Below, piece after piece: positions 41,918 through 50,735 of a DNA stretch of 64,000 nt. The notes under the pieces are model-generated. The model made no database searches. It had not been told where the DNA came from and was given only the letters and a program-made list of their open reading frames with translations. Origin of the DNA: Desertibacillus haloalkaliphilus (GTDB taxonomy: Bacteria > Bacillota > Bacilli > Bacillales > KJ1-10-99); the NCBI RefSeq assembly GCF_019039105.1, contig NZ_JAHPIV010000006.1, positions 62,001 to 126,000 on the forward strand. The letters are read 5' to 3'. Made by a program: the position numbers and the translations under genes. Numbering within the stretch: position 1 is the first letter of the stretch; the number at the start of each line of letters is the position of its first letter.

Positions 41918-43891
41918 TTATACCGTTGCGCTTGGAGGTTCTGCTTGATTTGTTTTCTTCGCCTTGATCCATTGCAACGCCACAATCACTACGATAATCG
42001 CTAGACCAATTAAATCTTGGAACACATTAGGGTTCATAAACAATAGCGCCCCAACGAACAATACGATTCGATAGATTGGATTCATGTGTGTAAAGAAGTA
42101 GCCTTCCGCAGCTGTTCCGAGCATAACCACCCCGGCGACTGAGGTTGCCACGACAAGAATCCCTTCTGTTAACGTTGTATTCGTTAATAGTAACGAATCA
42201 TTATAGACAAATAGGAACGGTACGATAAAACCGGCAATTGCTAGCTTCATTGACATAAAGCCGGTCCGCATCTCCTGACCGCCCGATATCCCGGCGGCGG
42301 CAAAGGCTGCGAGTGCAACTGGTGGTGTAATATTCGCAAAAATCCCAAAATAGAATACGAATAAATGCGCCACTAACGGCTCAATTCCTAATTGGACAAG
42401 TGCTGGTGCTGCCATCGTTGCTGTAATGATATACGTTGGGATACTAGGTAAGCCCATCCCAAGCACGATACAAGCGACCATTGTGAATAGCAATGTTAGC
42501 ATTAAGCTTTCTCCACCTAAAGTAACGATCGCATTTGCTAGTTTTAAACCAAAGCCTGTTAACGTTGCGACACCGACGATGACCCCAACGGCCGCACAGG
42601 CAATCGCGACACCGACAGCTGTTCTTGCGCCTGTCTCAAGCGCATCGATAATATCGCGTAGAGACATACGCGTTGTCTTTCTCATCATCGCAACAGCAAT
42701 CGTCACTAAGATCGTTAAGAACGCTGAGAAGATAATCGTTTTACCACTAAAGAATAGCATATACATTAAGAATAGAAGCGGAATGAGTAAGTGACCGCGT
42801 TCTTTCATAACTTCCTTGATTCGTGGAAGATCGGCACGTGGAATCCCTTTTAAGCCTTCTTTAGATGCTCGTAAATGGATTTGCGTGATGATCCCGATAT
42901 AGAATAATAAGGCCGGTAATAAGGCTGCTAGTGCGATTTGACTGTATGGCATCCCAAGAATCTCAGCCATGATAAAGGCTGCAGCCCCCATGATTGGTGG
43001 TAAAATCTGTCCCCCAACCGATGCGGATGCTTCAACGGCACCAGCAAAGTTTTTCTTATAACCGATTTTTTTCATTAATGGAATTGTAAATGCACCTGTT
43101 GTTACAACATTGGCAACGGCTGCTCCGTTAATACTTCCTAAAAATCCACTCGCAATCACCGATACTTTCGCTGGTCCACCTTTTGTTTGCCCAGCGATTG
43201 CCATCGCGAGGTCGTTAAAGAATTGCCCCATACCTGACTTTCCTAAAAAGGCACCAAATAAAATGAATAGGAAAATGTATGTTGCGGAAACTCCAATCGC
43301 TGTCCCGTAAATCCCTTCCGTCGTCACATAAAGGAAGTTAACGATTTCATGCCATTCATAGCCACGGTGACGGAAGATTCCTGACATTTCACGACCAAAT
43401 AAGCCGTAAAGGAAAAACAACGCCGCTAGTAATGGAAGCGCCCAGCCAGTCACTCGACGTGCGGCTTCTAGGACGAGCACGACTAACATCACTCCGAAGA
43501 CAAGGTCAAGGGTGTTTGGTAAACCACCACGTTGAACGATTCCTAAATAGTCGCTAAAAATGTAGACCGTCGTAGAAAAGGCCATCAGTGTGAATAACAC
43601 ATCATACCAAGGCAATTTGCTCCGGTTTGACTTTTTGAACGGCGGATATAAAACGAAGATCAAGGCAAGCACAGCCGCGACGTGAAGCGAGCGGTGCTGC
43701 AAGGTTACAGGTGTGCCAAAATAAGACGTATATAAATGATAAAGTGATAACCCTACAGCTAAAATCGTAACGATAAGGGCGACAATACGGTTATCAAATT
43801 TACGAAACCGCGACTCGTTGTCATATTTTTCTAACACCTGTTGCTGTTCTTCATTTAATTCAGGTTGCTCCAACTTTGTTTTATCAGTCAT
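41918..43891 (-). CDS. Fused TRAP transporter permease (4TM/12TM), TAXI system 1
   Basis: A 657-residue permease in which the small (DctQ-like) and large (DctM-like) TRAP subunits are one chain, as usual for TAXI systems. About 16-17 helices. Family blocks are GASAVGGQILPPIMGAAAF (reading around residue 290), GLPSIPTYIITATMAAPAL and ITPPVALAAFAAAGI. It imports a carboxylate-type solute with Na+ together with the TAXI binding protein at 44,440. ATG 43891 follows AGAGGTG; the GTG at 43900 belongs to that site. It overlaps the DUF1850 gene region and is third in the operon. Confidence 0.93.
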   Translation of the reverse strand: MTDKTKLEQPELNEEQQQVLEKYDNESRFRKFDNRIVALIVTILAVGLSLYHLYTSYFGTPVTLQHRSLHVAAVLALIFVLYPPFKKSNRSKLPWYDVLFTLMAFSTTVYIFSDYLGIVQRGGLPNTLDLVFGVMLVVLVLEAARRVTGWALPLLAALFFLYGLFGREMSGIFRHRGYEWHEIVNFLYVTTEGIYGTAIGVSATYIFLFILFGAFLGKSGMGQFFNDLAMAIAGQTKGGPAKVSVIASGFLGSINGAAVANVVTTGAFTIPLMKKIGYKKNFAGAVEASASVGGQILPPIMGAAAFIMAEILGMPYSQIALAALLPALLFYIGIITQIHLRASKEGLKGIPRADLPRIKEVMKERGHLLIPLLFLMYMLFFSGKTIIFSAFLTILVTIAVAMMRKTTRMSLRDIIDALETGARTAVGVAIACAAVGVIVGVATLTGFGLKLANAIVTLGGESLMLTLLFTMVACIVLGMGLPSIPTYIITATMAAPALVQLGIEPLVAHLFVFYFGIFANITPPVALAAFAAAGISGGQEMRTGFMSMKLAIAGFIVPFLFVYNDSLLLTNTTLTEGILVVATSVAGVVMLGTAAEGYFFTHMNPIYRIVLFVGALLFMNPNVFQDLIGLAIIVVIVALQWIKAKKTNQAEPPSATV

Positions 43892-43896
43892 ACGAC

Positions 43897-44364
43897 TCAC
43901 CTCTTTTCTATATGAAACTCCAATTGGTGATGATGGGGGAGTTCATATGATTCAATTATGTTTTCGTCATTTAAAAACAACTGAAAATCTGCGTCATGGG
44001 AATGAACCCAACTAAATTGTTCGACGACTCGATCGATCCCTGTCATGACTGTGTAGCCATCCTCGATGGTCGTCTCGCCATTGCTCTCATGCGGAACCCC
44101 AGCACCAAATGACTGAAACCGCGTTTCGATGAGCTCTAGTTGTTGGTTGTCAACAATTTTATACGTTTCCTGCCATGGGGTTCGTTCAACTGAGTGAATC
44201 CAAGAGACGCTGATGTGATCGCCGGGTTCGACGGTCATGCGGTAATACTCTTGTTGTGTTCGTTGCTCTTTAATGACGAGCTCATACGTATCCTTCGCCT
44301 GAACGAAAAAATACCCACTGACAATAACAAAACAAAATATAAGCAATCGTACTTTTTTATTCAT
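43897..44364 (-). CDS. DUF1850 protein of the TRAP operon
   Basis: A 155-residue protein with an N-terminal membrane anchor (residues 5-22) and an extracytoplasmic DUF1850 domain: WIHSVERTPWQETY and a C-terminal region around GIDRVVEQFSWVH. DUF1850 genes are commonly found between the TAXI binding protein and fused permease genes; the role is unknown, possibly an accessory or assembly factor. The ATG lacks a clear ribosome site, and the upstream stem-loop could lower its expression relative to the binding protein. Confidence 0.85.
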   Translation of the reverse strand: MNKKVRLLIFCFVIVSGYFFVQAKDTYELVIKEQRTQQEYYRMTVEPGDHISVSWIHSVERTPWQETYKIVDNQQLELIETRFQSFGAGVPHESNGETTIEDGYTVMTGIDRVVEQFSWVHSHDADFQLFLNDENIIESYELPHHHQLEFHIEKR

Positions 44365-44367
44365 AAA

Positions 44368-44424
44368 GATGGAGGGGCTGTCCCCTAAGTGAGTATATCA
44401 CTAAAGAGGGCAGCCACAGCCTCC
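44368..44424 (-). promoter_or_regulatory. Long stem-loop after the TAXI binding protein gene
   Basis: On the minus strand GGAGGCTG...CAGCCCCTCC forms an outer stem and AGTGA-N5-TCACT an inner one, with no T run. Such structures after binding-protein genes stabilise that part of the mRNA and lower downstream expression. Confidence 0.65.
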
Positions 44425-44439
44425 TTCCTATTTAACTAT

Positions 44440-45423
44440 TTACTCAAGTGCGCCTACTTCTTCAAAGTATTGCTCTGCACCTGGGTGAAGTGGAATTGGC
44501 ATCCCTTCTGTCACTGTATCTATAGTGATGTTCGTTGCTGCATTGTGTGCACTGTGAATTGATTCGATATTTTCAAAGATTGTTTTTGTCATATCGTAAA
44601 CGACTTCATCTGAAAGGTCACCATTTACTAATAGTAGGTTTGTAATTGCTGCTGTTGGAACAGCTTCTTCATTGTCATAAGCACCAGCTTCAATTTCACC
44701 TGCTGAGAAGAACGGATAGTTCTCTGCTAGGTAGTCCATTGCTTCACCTTCGATTGGAAGGATCACTGCTGTTTCTGTTGTTGATAAGTCAATCACTGTT
44801 GCATTTGGAACACCACTTGTTACGAATGCCGCATCAACCATACCGTTTTTGATTTGGTCAATCGCTTCAGCGTAAGATAAGTAGTCTTCATTAATATCTT
44901 CATAGCTCATGCCATGTGCTTCTAAAATGATACGTGCATTTAATTCAACACCAGAGTTTGGTGCACCTACACCAACTGTACGACCAGCTAGATCTTCAAT
45001 CGACTCAATGCCAGAGTCTGCTGTTGTTACCACTTGAACATAGTTCGGATATAGTGCTGTTAACCCGCGTAGGTTATCTTTTGGCTCCTCACCTTCGAAA
45101 GCACCACTTCCTTCATAAGCTTGTAAAACTGTATCAGCCATTGTGATCGCTAATTCAGCACGGTTTGTATCAAGTAAGTTAACGTTTTCCACTGAAGCAC
45201 CTGTTGATTGAACAGATGTATCAAAGCCAAGCTCACCTTCTAGTAAACTAGCAACCGCACCTCCGATTGGGTAGTAAACACCTGATGTACCACCAGTAGC
45301 TACCGTTACAAATAAGTCTTCATCACTACCTTGTCCACCATCTTCTCCGCCCGCTTGATCGTCGTTACCACCGCAAGCAGCTAAGACAAGAACAAGTACA
45401 AGAAACATCAAATACTTTTTCAT
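44440..45423 (-). CDS. TAXI-family TRAP solute-binding lipoprotein 1
   Basis: A 327-residue lipoprotein. The signal MKKYLMFLVLVLVLAACGG ends in a lipobox with the lipidated Cys17. An acidic Gly-rich linker (GGNDDQAGGEDGG) leads to the TAXI domain, with VATGGTSGVYYPIGGAVA near the mature start and the C-terminal PLHPGAEQYFEEVGALE, both diagnostic of TAXI proteins. It captures a solute outside the membrane for the fused permease. RBS AGGGGGA before ATG 45423. A -24/-12 promoter lies 45 bases upstream. Substrate unknown; TAXI proteins bind glutamate or 2-oxoglutarate-like acids in some cases. Confidence 0.93.
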   Translation of the reverse strand: MKKYLMFLVLVLVLAACGGNDDQAGGEDGGQGSDEDLFVTVATGGTSGVYYPIGGAVASLLEGELGFDTSVQSTGASVENVNLLDTNRAELAITMADTVLQAYEGSGAFEGEEPKDNLRGLTALYPNYVQVVTTADSGIESIEDLAGRTVGVGAPNSGVELNARIILEAHGMSYEDINEDYLSYAEAIDQIKNGMVDAAFVTSGVPNATVIDLSTTETAVILPIEGEAMDYLAENYPFFSAGEIEAGAYDNEEAVPTAAITNLLLVNGDLSDEVVYDMTKTIFENIESIHSAHNAATNITIDTVTEGMPIPLHPGAEQYFEEVGALE

Positions 45424-45467
45424 TTCTCTTTCCCCCTAATTGTTTTTGTTTTACACCATTTTTATAT

Positions 45468-45483
45468 TGCAAATTCCATGCCA
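45468..45483 (-). promoter_or_regulatory. Sigma-54 (-24/-12) promoter of TRAP operon 1
   Basis: On the minus strand TGGCATGGAATTTGCA matches TGGCAY-N5-TTGCW exactly, with GG (45482-45481) and GC (45470-45469) ten bases apart. The start site falls about 35 bases before the TAXI gene. The adjacent NtrC-family activator gene supports this. Confidence 0.9.
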
Positions 45484-45540
45484 AAACGAAAAAATGTGAT
45501 AAATCCCGACAAACGTGTAAACGGATACAGTTAACGGCAC

Positions 45541-45566
45541 AAAAAAACCGGCAAAAAGTGCCGGTT
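45541..45566 (-). terminator. Terminator of the activator gene, possible enhancer palindrome
   Basis: AACCGGCA/TGCCGGTT with a 5-base loop and seven T residues on the minus strand. The palindrome is also 60-85 bases upstream of the sigma-54 promoter, where enhancer sites of NtrC-type activators lie, so it may have both roles. Confidence 0.78.
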
Positions 45567-45595
45567 CGGATTTTTTTGCCGGGTCAAAACTGCCG

Positions 45596-46963
45596 TTATT
45601 GTTCCTCTTGCCCTTGATAGAGCTTTAGTTTCTCCCGCAAATTACGTTCACTAATGCCAAGCATTTCTGCGGTGTTACGGCGATGACCGTTATTGTATTC
45701 AAGTGTCGCTAAAATCAGCTGTTTCTCGACTTCTTTCGTCGTTAGCCCGACAAACGAGTCAATCGAGACATCTTCTGGTGGTTTACGTGGTTGTTTATCT
45801 TTTCGCATGACTGCTGGCAGGTCCCCAACTTCAATATAAGGTCCATCAGAAATAACAATCGCTGCTTCGATCGTATTGCCAAGCTCACGAATGTTGCCAG
45901 GATACTCATAATCAAGCAAGCACTCTTTCGCTTCAGCGCTTACCCCCTTGATTTCTTTTCCTAAACTCTCATTAAACTCTTTTATAAAATATTGAATCAA
46001 GTACTCAATATCTTCTTTTCGTTCCCTCAGTGGCGGCAGGCCAATTTCAATGACATTTAAGCGGAAGTATAAATCCTCTCTGAATTCGCCTTTTTCAACC
46101 GCTTTTTTTAAATCTTTATTCGTGGCAGCAATCACGCGAACATCAAGCTTTAATGTTTTTGTTGAGCCAAGCGGTGTGACTTCCTTACGCTGAAGAACGC
46201 GCAAGAGCTTGACTTGAAGAGCGAGTGGCATATCACCGATCTCATCTAAAAAGATCGTACCATGATTGGCGAGCTCAAACTTCCCTTCTTTTTTACCAGT
46301 TGCACCTGTGAACGCGCCTTTTTCATACCCAAACAATTCACTTTCGAGCAAGTGTTCAGGGATGGCCGCACAATTGACAACTTCAAAATGCTCACCACTA
46401 CGCTTACCAGAAAAATGAATCGAGCGTGCGACGAGCTCTTTTCCGGTCCCACTTTCCCCGACGATTAACACGCTCGTATCAACATCTTTTACTTTTTCAA
46501 TCAAACGGAACACCGACTCCATTTTTGGGCTTTGACCGACGATGCCTTCATAGCGATACTTGCGTTCAAGTTGGCCTTTTAAATATTCGACTTGATCGTT
46601 GAGACGTTTAAACTCTAACGCTTTATCAATGACCGCATACAGCTCGTCGATATTAATCGGCTTCGTTAAATAGGAATACGCCCCTTTTTGCACAGCTTCG
46701 ACCGATGAAGAGATCGTTCCATAAGCGGTGATCATGATGACAACAACATCCGCTTGCACTTTTTTGATTTCTTCTAACAGCTCAATCCCGTCGACATCAC
46801 CAATTCTTAAGTCGAGGAGGCAAAGGTCAAACGGCTGCTGCTTGATTTGCTCAACACCATTAGCCGGATCTGTCGTCGAATAAACGTCATAACCATCTTC
46901 TAGAGCAAATTCGAGTGACGAACAAATCGACGCTTCATCATCAATGATTAGAATTTTTTCCAC
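45596..46963 (-). CDS. Sigma-54-dependent response regulator, DctD/NtrC type
   Basis: A 455-residue three-domain activator. A receiver domain (1-120) has the phosphoacceptor Asp51 in LLDLRIGDVDG. The AAA+ domain (about 140-370) has VGESGTGKELVAR (Walker A), the sigma-54 contact loop EKGAFTGA and FLDEIGDMPL (Walker B). A Fis-type helix-turn-helix (about 410-450) is at the end. Phosphorylated by the kinase encoded just upstream (23-base overlap), it would drive the -24/-12 promoter of the TRAP operon that follows. This is the only sigma-54 activator in view. Confidence 0.94.
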   Translation of the reverse strand: MEKILIIDDEASICSSLEFALEDGYDVYSTTDPANGVEQIKQQPFDLCLLDLRIGDVDGIELLEEIKKVQADVVVIMITAYGTISSSVEAVQKGAYSYLTKPINIDELYAVIDKALEFKRLNDQVEYLKGQLERKYRYEGIVGQSPKMESVFRLIEKVKDVDTSVLIVGESGTGKELVARSIHFSGKRSGEHFEVVNCAAIPEHLLESELFGYEKGAFTGATGKKEGKFELANHGTIFLDEIGDMPLALQVKLLRVLQRKEVTPLGSTKTLKLDVRVIAATNKDLKKAVEKGEFREDLYFRLNVIEIGLPPLRERKEDIEYLIQYFIKEFNESLGKEIKGVSAEAKECLLDYEYPGNIRELGNTIEAAIVISDGPYIEVGDLPAVMRKDKQPRKPPEDVSIDSFVGLTTKEVEKQLILATLEYNNGHRRNTAEMLGISERNLREKLKLYQGQEEQ

Positions 46964-48983
46964 TTACGTCATCCCCCTTCTCCTTCTCAAAGCGTAATAA
47001 AATCGTTGTTCCGACGCCCTTTTTACTAAATACTTCTAACTGACCGTCATTTTCTTTGACATATTGCTTAGTAATCGCCAGACCAAGGCCTGTCCCTTTT
47101 GGCTTCGTTGTAAAAAACGGATCAAAGGCGATTTGAATATCCGCTTCACTCATCCCTACCCCTTGATCGGTCACCGCAATCACAACATCATTGTTTTCTT
47201 CATACGCACGAACAGTAAGTGCTAATGGTTCAGCTGTCTCTTTAAGCTCGAGTGCGTCAATACTATTAATCAGTAAGTTAATCAGCACTTGCTTCAACTG
47301 GTTACGGTCAACCTTGATCCACAGGTTTGAAGCAAGGTCGGTATGCAGAGCAAAGCCTTTTTTTCGAATCGTCGCTTCAAATAAAACGAGTGATGATTGC
47401 ACGAGTTCTGCCGTTTCGACTAACTCACGGTTAAGCTTGCGTGGTTTCGTATAATCGATCAGACCCTCAATCAATTCACTTAAGCGTTCAATTTCCTGCG
47501 GGACATGAGTCGCAATTTCCTGGCGAAACCGCTCATTGTCAAATTTGCGTGGGATTAACTCCACAAATGTTTTAATCGATGTAAATGGATTGCGAATTTC
47601 ATGGGCGATCCCTGCAACTAGTCGGGTTAACGCTTGATTCTTTTCCTGCTCAAACACTTGCTTGCGAAGCTTACTCTCTTCGGTTATATCTTCAAACGTC
47701 AAAATCAGACCGATGACTTTCTCTTCAAAATTATAGAGCGGATAAACAAAGTAACGGATGAAAAACTTTTGCCCGTCATCTCTTTGCCATTTCGCTTCTT
47801 TAGCCTGGTTTTTCGCCGCATGTGCCGTTTCAAAAAATGTCGGCAGTTCGTCCTTGAGTAAGAGGTTCACGAGCGGAACATCGGTTGCCTTTTTACCAAC
47901 AACATCAGTGGAAACACCGGCAAACGCCTCCGCCTTCGGATTGATTGACGAAATCACACCATCACGATTACACGAAATGATCCCACGCGGACTGCTATTT
48001 AGCAGTTGCTGGCTAAAGAGGTGACTATTTTTTGTCTTTTCAATCTGTGTTTGCAGATGACGATTGACGACATGTAAATCACGTGTTTTTCGTTCGACTT
48101 CACGCTGCAGTTGCTTGTTCCAACGGTACCCAAGGAAAAAGAGCAAAAGTGCCACCAAGAAAAGTCCGACTATGATTTTTATAATTAAGAGCAGAAGATC
48201 TGCGAGTTCATCTTCCGGCTGCTGAAGCCATTTATCGTACAATTCATGGTACGTGCCATCACTAATGACTGTTCGTAAGCCTCGATTAAGCTGCCCCATC
48301 AATTGAAAATTTCCTTTTGGAACACCGATCGTATAATCAATCGGAAGTAAATAACTTTCAACGAAATGATAGTCATCTTCAACGCCAGCATCACGTAAAA
48401 ATTCACTAGCAACGAGTGTATCCCCAACAAACGCCTGACTTCTCTCAGCGAGTAATAATTCAAGCGCATGGACCGCATTCGTTGTCGTTAAGTAGTGGAT
48501 GCCACGAATATTTTTCATAAAATCATATTGTGCTGTCCCACGCTGAATAGAGACGAGCGTTCCTGACAAATCAGCAACACCCGTAATCTCCGCATCACTC
48601 TTCGTAACGACCCCAATCGATGAAGCAAGGAACTGATTAGTAAAATCCACAGATTCCGCATGCTGCTCTGAAAACGGCATCCCTAAAATCAAATCGATAT
48701 CACCCCGATCAACCGCTTCCACAGCATCTACCAACGTCATTGGTACAAATTGATACTCAAGCTCCTGCACACGAGCGAGCTCCTTGAATAACTCAACCGC
48801 AAAGCCTTTGTATTCACCATCTTCTTCAAATTGAATCGGCGCAAAATCACGATGTACAGCGACAAGCAACGGTTCTGTCCCCTGCCCGCCAGGCTCAAGC
48901 GCATCCTCGGCAACAGCAACCTGAGTAATAATAAAAAAACAAATAAGTGCGAAAAAAATGAATGAAATTCTCTTGCTGCCCAT
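46941..48983 (-). CDS. Hybrid sensor kinase with periplasmic-type binding domain
   Basis: A 680-residue histidine kinase. A signal peptide (1-25) precedes an extracytoplasmic SBP_bac_3 domain (about 35-255) of the kind found in polar amino-acid ABC transporters. One membrane helix (about 260-282) is followed by a short coiled coil, a PAS domain (about 325-430), a HisKA domain with the phospho-His in VAGIAHEIRNPF, and an ATPase domain with NLLINSIDAL, DQGVGM and GTGLGL. It probably senses the external solute directly and phosphorylates the partner DctD-like regulator. TATAAT at 49021-49016 may be its promoter. RBS AAGGGGGA. Confidence 0.93.
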   Translation of the reverse strand: MGSKRISFIFFALICFFIITQVAVAEDALEPGGQGTEPLLVAVHRDFAPIQFEEDGEYKGFAVELFKELARVQELEYQFVPMTLVDAVEAVDRGDIDLILGMPFSEQHAESVDFTNQFLASSIGVVTKSDAEITGVADLSGTLVSIQRGTAQYDFMKNIRGIHYLTTTNAVHALELLLAERSQAFVGDTLVASEFLRDAGVEDDYHFVESYLLPIDYTIGVPKGNFQLMGQLNRGLRTVISDGTYHELYDKWLQQPEDELADLLLLIIKIIVGLFLVALLLFFLGYRWNKQLQREVERKTRDLHVVNRHLQTQIEKTKNSHLFSQQLLNSSPRGIISCNRDGVISSINPKAEAFAGVSTDVVGKKATDVPLVNLLLKDELPTFFETAHAAKNQAKEAKWQRDDGQKFFIRYFVYPLYNFEEKVIGLILTFEDITEESKLRKQVFEQEKNQALTRLVAGIAHEIRNPFTSIKTFVELIPRKFDNERFRQEIATHVPQEIERLSELIEGLIDYTKPRKLNRELVETAELVQSSLVLFEATIRKKGFALHTDLASNLWIKVDRNQLKQVLINLLINSIDALELKETAEPLALTVRAYEENNDVVIAVTDQGVGMSEADIQIAFDPFFTTKPKGTGLGLAITKQYVKENDGQLEVFSKKGVGTTILLRFEKEKGDDVSGKNSNH

Positions 48984-49049
48984 AGGTTCCCCCTTCTTAA
49001 AGCCTAGATCTTTCTATTATAACTGAAAATTGAGATCGCTACATAATAA

Positions 49050-49105
49050 GAGGGAGTGGTTAGGGATTAGCTGGTTAGTTGTTAAGGGGTAGGGGTTAGG
49101 AAGGG
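49050..49105. repeat. TTAG-type repeat (copy 6, left arm only)
   Basis: GTGGTTAGGGATTAGCTGG, TTAGTTGTTAAGG and GGGGTTAGG follow one another. It lacks the paired right arm seen in other copies. Confidence 0.5.
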
Positions 49106-49147
49106 AAAGGGGCTCGCTTCGGTGATTATATAGTAGCTGCCAGGGAG

Positions 49148-49340
49148 TTTGTCCTTCAGCTGCATTGTGAAGGACTTTTCAGGGGATGATTCTGATGGCT
49201 TTGTCCTTCATCACCCTTATGAAGGACTTTTCTTTGGCTGATTTCGCCCGCTTTGTCCTTCATCGCCCTTATGAAGGACATTTCTATAGCTGGTTTCGAT
49301 TCTTTTGTCCTTCATCGCCTTTATGAAGGACTTTTCCATA
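49148..49340. repeat. 52-bp tandem hairpin array, second locus
   Basis: Three full units start at 49167, 49219 and 49271 with half units on each side. The arms TGAAGGACTTTTC and TTTGTCCTTCAT and the 52-base period are the same as in the array at 26,856. Confidence 0.88.
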
Positions 49341-49428
49341 TCACCGAGCGGACACTCTCCCCTTCATCCCAACACCCAACATTCGTAACCCCCCTTCAAA
49401 AAGAGAGAGACTTTCCCACCCACGATGA

Positions 49429-49561
49429 GTGAGACCCCAAACGGTGTTAACCGTTTGCGGCGACGGTAGTCGACGTAGGGGGACAATGCAGAGGGCTTAT
49501 GAAAGCCCGCCCTTGGTTTGCATAAGCACTCGTAATTGGCTCCACGTCCAGGGTCGAACGA
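49429..49561 (-). repeat. ~130-bp repeat element, family 2, copy 3
   Basis: On the minus strand: CGTTCGACCCTGGACGTGGA, hairpin GCTTATG/CATAAGC, CCTACGTCGACTACCGTCGC, then hairpin CAAACGGT/ACCGTTTG and GGGGTCTCAC. The 67-residue open frame across it is not a gene. Confidence 0.78.
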
Positions 49562-49571
49562 CTCCACTCAA

Positions 49572-49672
49572 TATATTTAGTAGTTAGTTGGTTAGTCATT
49601 AGTGATTAGGAAAACACTTCATCTAACCTTCAATAAGCCTTTCCTATCCAACTAACCAACTATCCGACTTCA
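49572..49672. repeat. TTAG-type inverted repeat (copy 7)
   Basis: TTAGTAGTTAGTTGGTTAG on the left and CCAACTAACCAACTATCCGA on the right. It ends at the stop codon of the TSUP permease gene, a position that fits a terminator. Confidence 0.65.
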
Positions 49673-50437
49673 CATAAAATAATCCCACAAGTTTTTCCCG
49701 ATAAAAATGACGGTAATTGTGATAAAAATAACCCGAATATACGAAACCCCTTGCCTAATCGCAAAACGCGCACCGACAAAAGCACCAACCACCATCGACG
49801 CACCCATAATCAACCCATACGTCATATGAACCGAATCTAATAAACTAAACGTCACAAGTGCTGCTAGATTACTCGCAAAGTTCAACACCTTCGTATTCCC
49901 GGCTGACTCAACAAAGTCAAACCCAAGTAACAAAAAGGAAAATAATAAAAACGAACCCGTTCCCGGCCCAAGAAAACCATCATAAAAACCAATCACAAAA
50001 GCAGCTAAAACAATTAATACTGATGATTTCTTTGATAGACCGCCGTATGTAGAGACTCGGCCCCAGTTTTTGTTTTTTATCGTATAGATCGCCACAAAGA
50101 CTAAGAGAATCAACACAATTGGCTCTAAAAATTCTGATGGGATGGACCACGCGATATAAGCACCAATCGCTGAACCGATTAACGATAACGGGAACAGTTT
50201 TGCGACCAGCGAGAGGTTCACTTTCCCCGAGCGCATAAACGTAAGCATACTCGTAAACGAGCCCATTGAGCTTGCTAGCTTATTTGTCCCTAATGCTTGT
50301 GCTGGACTCATCCCGGTAAAAAGCAGTGCGGGTAGTGAGATCAAACCTCCGCCACCGACGACTGAGTCAATAAAGGCGGCAATAAATCCTGCAATAATTA
50401 AAAATAAGATCATTTCTAGACTAGCTTCTACGAACAA
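49670..50437 (-). CDS. TSUP (TauE/SafE) family permease
   Basis: A 255-residue membrane protein with about 8 helices. The repeated motifs are AAFIDSVVGGGGLISLPALL at residues 20-39 and FYDGFLGPGTGSFLLFSFLL in the second half. The FxDSxVGGGGGL form marks the DUF81/YfcA branch, different from YunE. Substrates in this branch include sulfite or sulfolactate-like anions. It lies between the sensor kinase and the glutarate cluster, and its link to either is unclear. Confidence 0.85.
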   Translation of the reverse strand: MFVEASLEMILFLIIAGFIAAFIDSVVGGGGLISLPALLFTGMSPAQALGTNKLASSMGSFTSMLTFMRSGKVNLSLVAKLFPLSLIGSAIGAYIAWSIPSEFLEPIVLILLVFVAIYTIKNKNWGRVSTYGGLSKKSSVLIVLAAFVIGFYDGFLGPGTGSFLLFSFLLLGFDFVESAGNTKVLNFASNLAALVTFSLLDSVHMTYGLIMGASMVVGAFVGARFAIRQGVSYIRVIFITITVIFIGKNLWDYFM

Positions 50438-50480
50438 ACAGTTCCCTTCTTTCCTCTTGATCGAATTTTCATTCTATTAA

Positions 50481-50547
50481 AGTCTATTCAAAAAGGGGTG
50501 TTTCCCCCTTTTGAATAGACTTGAAGCAATGAGCGGAGCCATTGCAA
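50481..50547 (+). repeat. Hairpin-and-tail element, copy B (short form)
   Basis: Stem AGTCTATTCAAAA/TTTTGAATAGACT followed by TTGAAGCAATGAGCGGAGCC and CATTGC, where the tail forms GCAATG/CATTGC. Compared with copy A, G-C in the first stem is A-T here, a compensating change. The flank AACACCATTTGAATAC looks like an inverted copy of the left end. Confidence 0.82.
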
Positions 50548-50667
50548 AACACCATTTGAATACGATCTATTATAACAATTTTTCTCATTATTACTAGTTT
50601 ATTAGATTCCTAGCGTCTGAGTACCTCTACCCGAATGAACCTTCTGAAAAATATCAAAGCAAAATGA

Positions 50668-50702
50668 AAGAACGCGTTTCAGATCAACCGAAACACGTTC
50701 TT
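50668..50702 (-). terminator. Terminator after csiD
   Basis: AAGAACGTGTTTC pairs with GAAACGCGTTCTT with one G-T on the minus strand, then TTTCATTTT. It ends the glutarate operon. Confidence 0.85.
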
Positions 50703-50735
50703 GTCTGGGGTAAGAGAATAGATTTAATGCACCGA

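Noticed and set aside
44646-45146. His/Leu-rich plus-strand frames antisense to the TAXI gene
   Set aside because: Biased composition comes from the reverse complement of GAA/GAT-rich coding sequence; no initiation signals.
49364-49567. Minus-strand 67-residue open frame (MESFDPGRGANYEC...)
   Set aside because: Same repeat family, no ribosome site and no conserved frame between copies.
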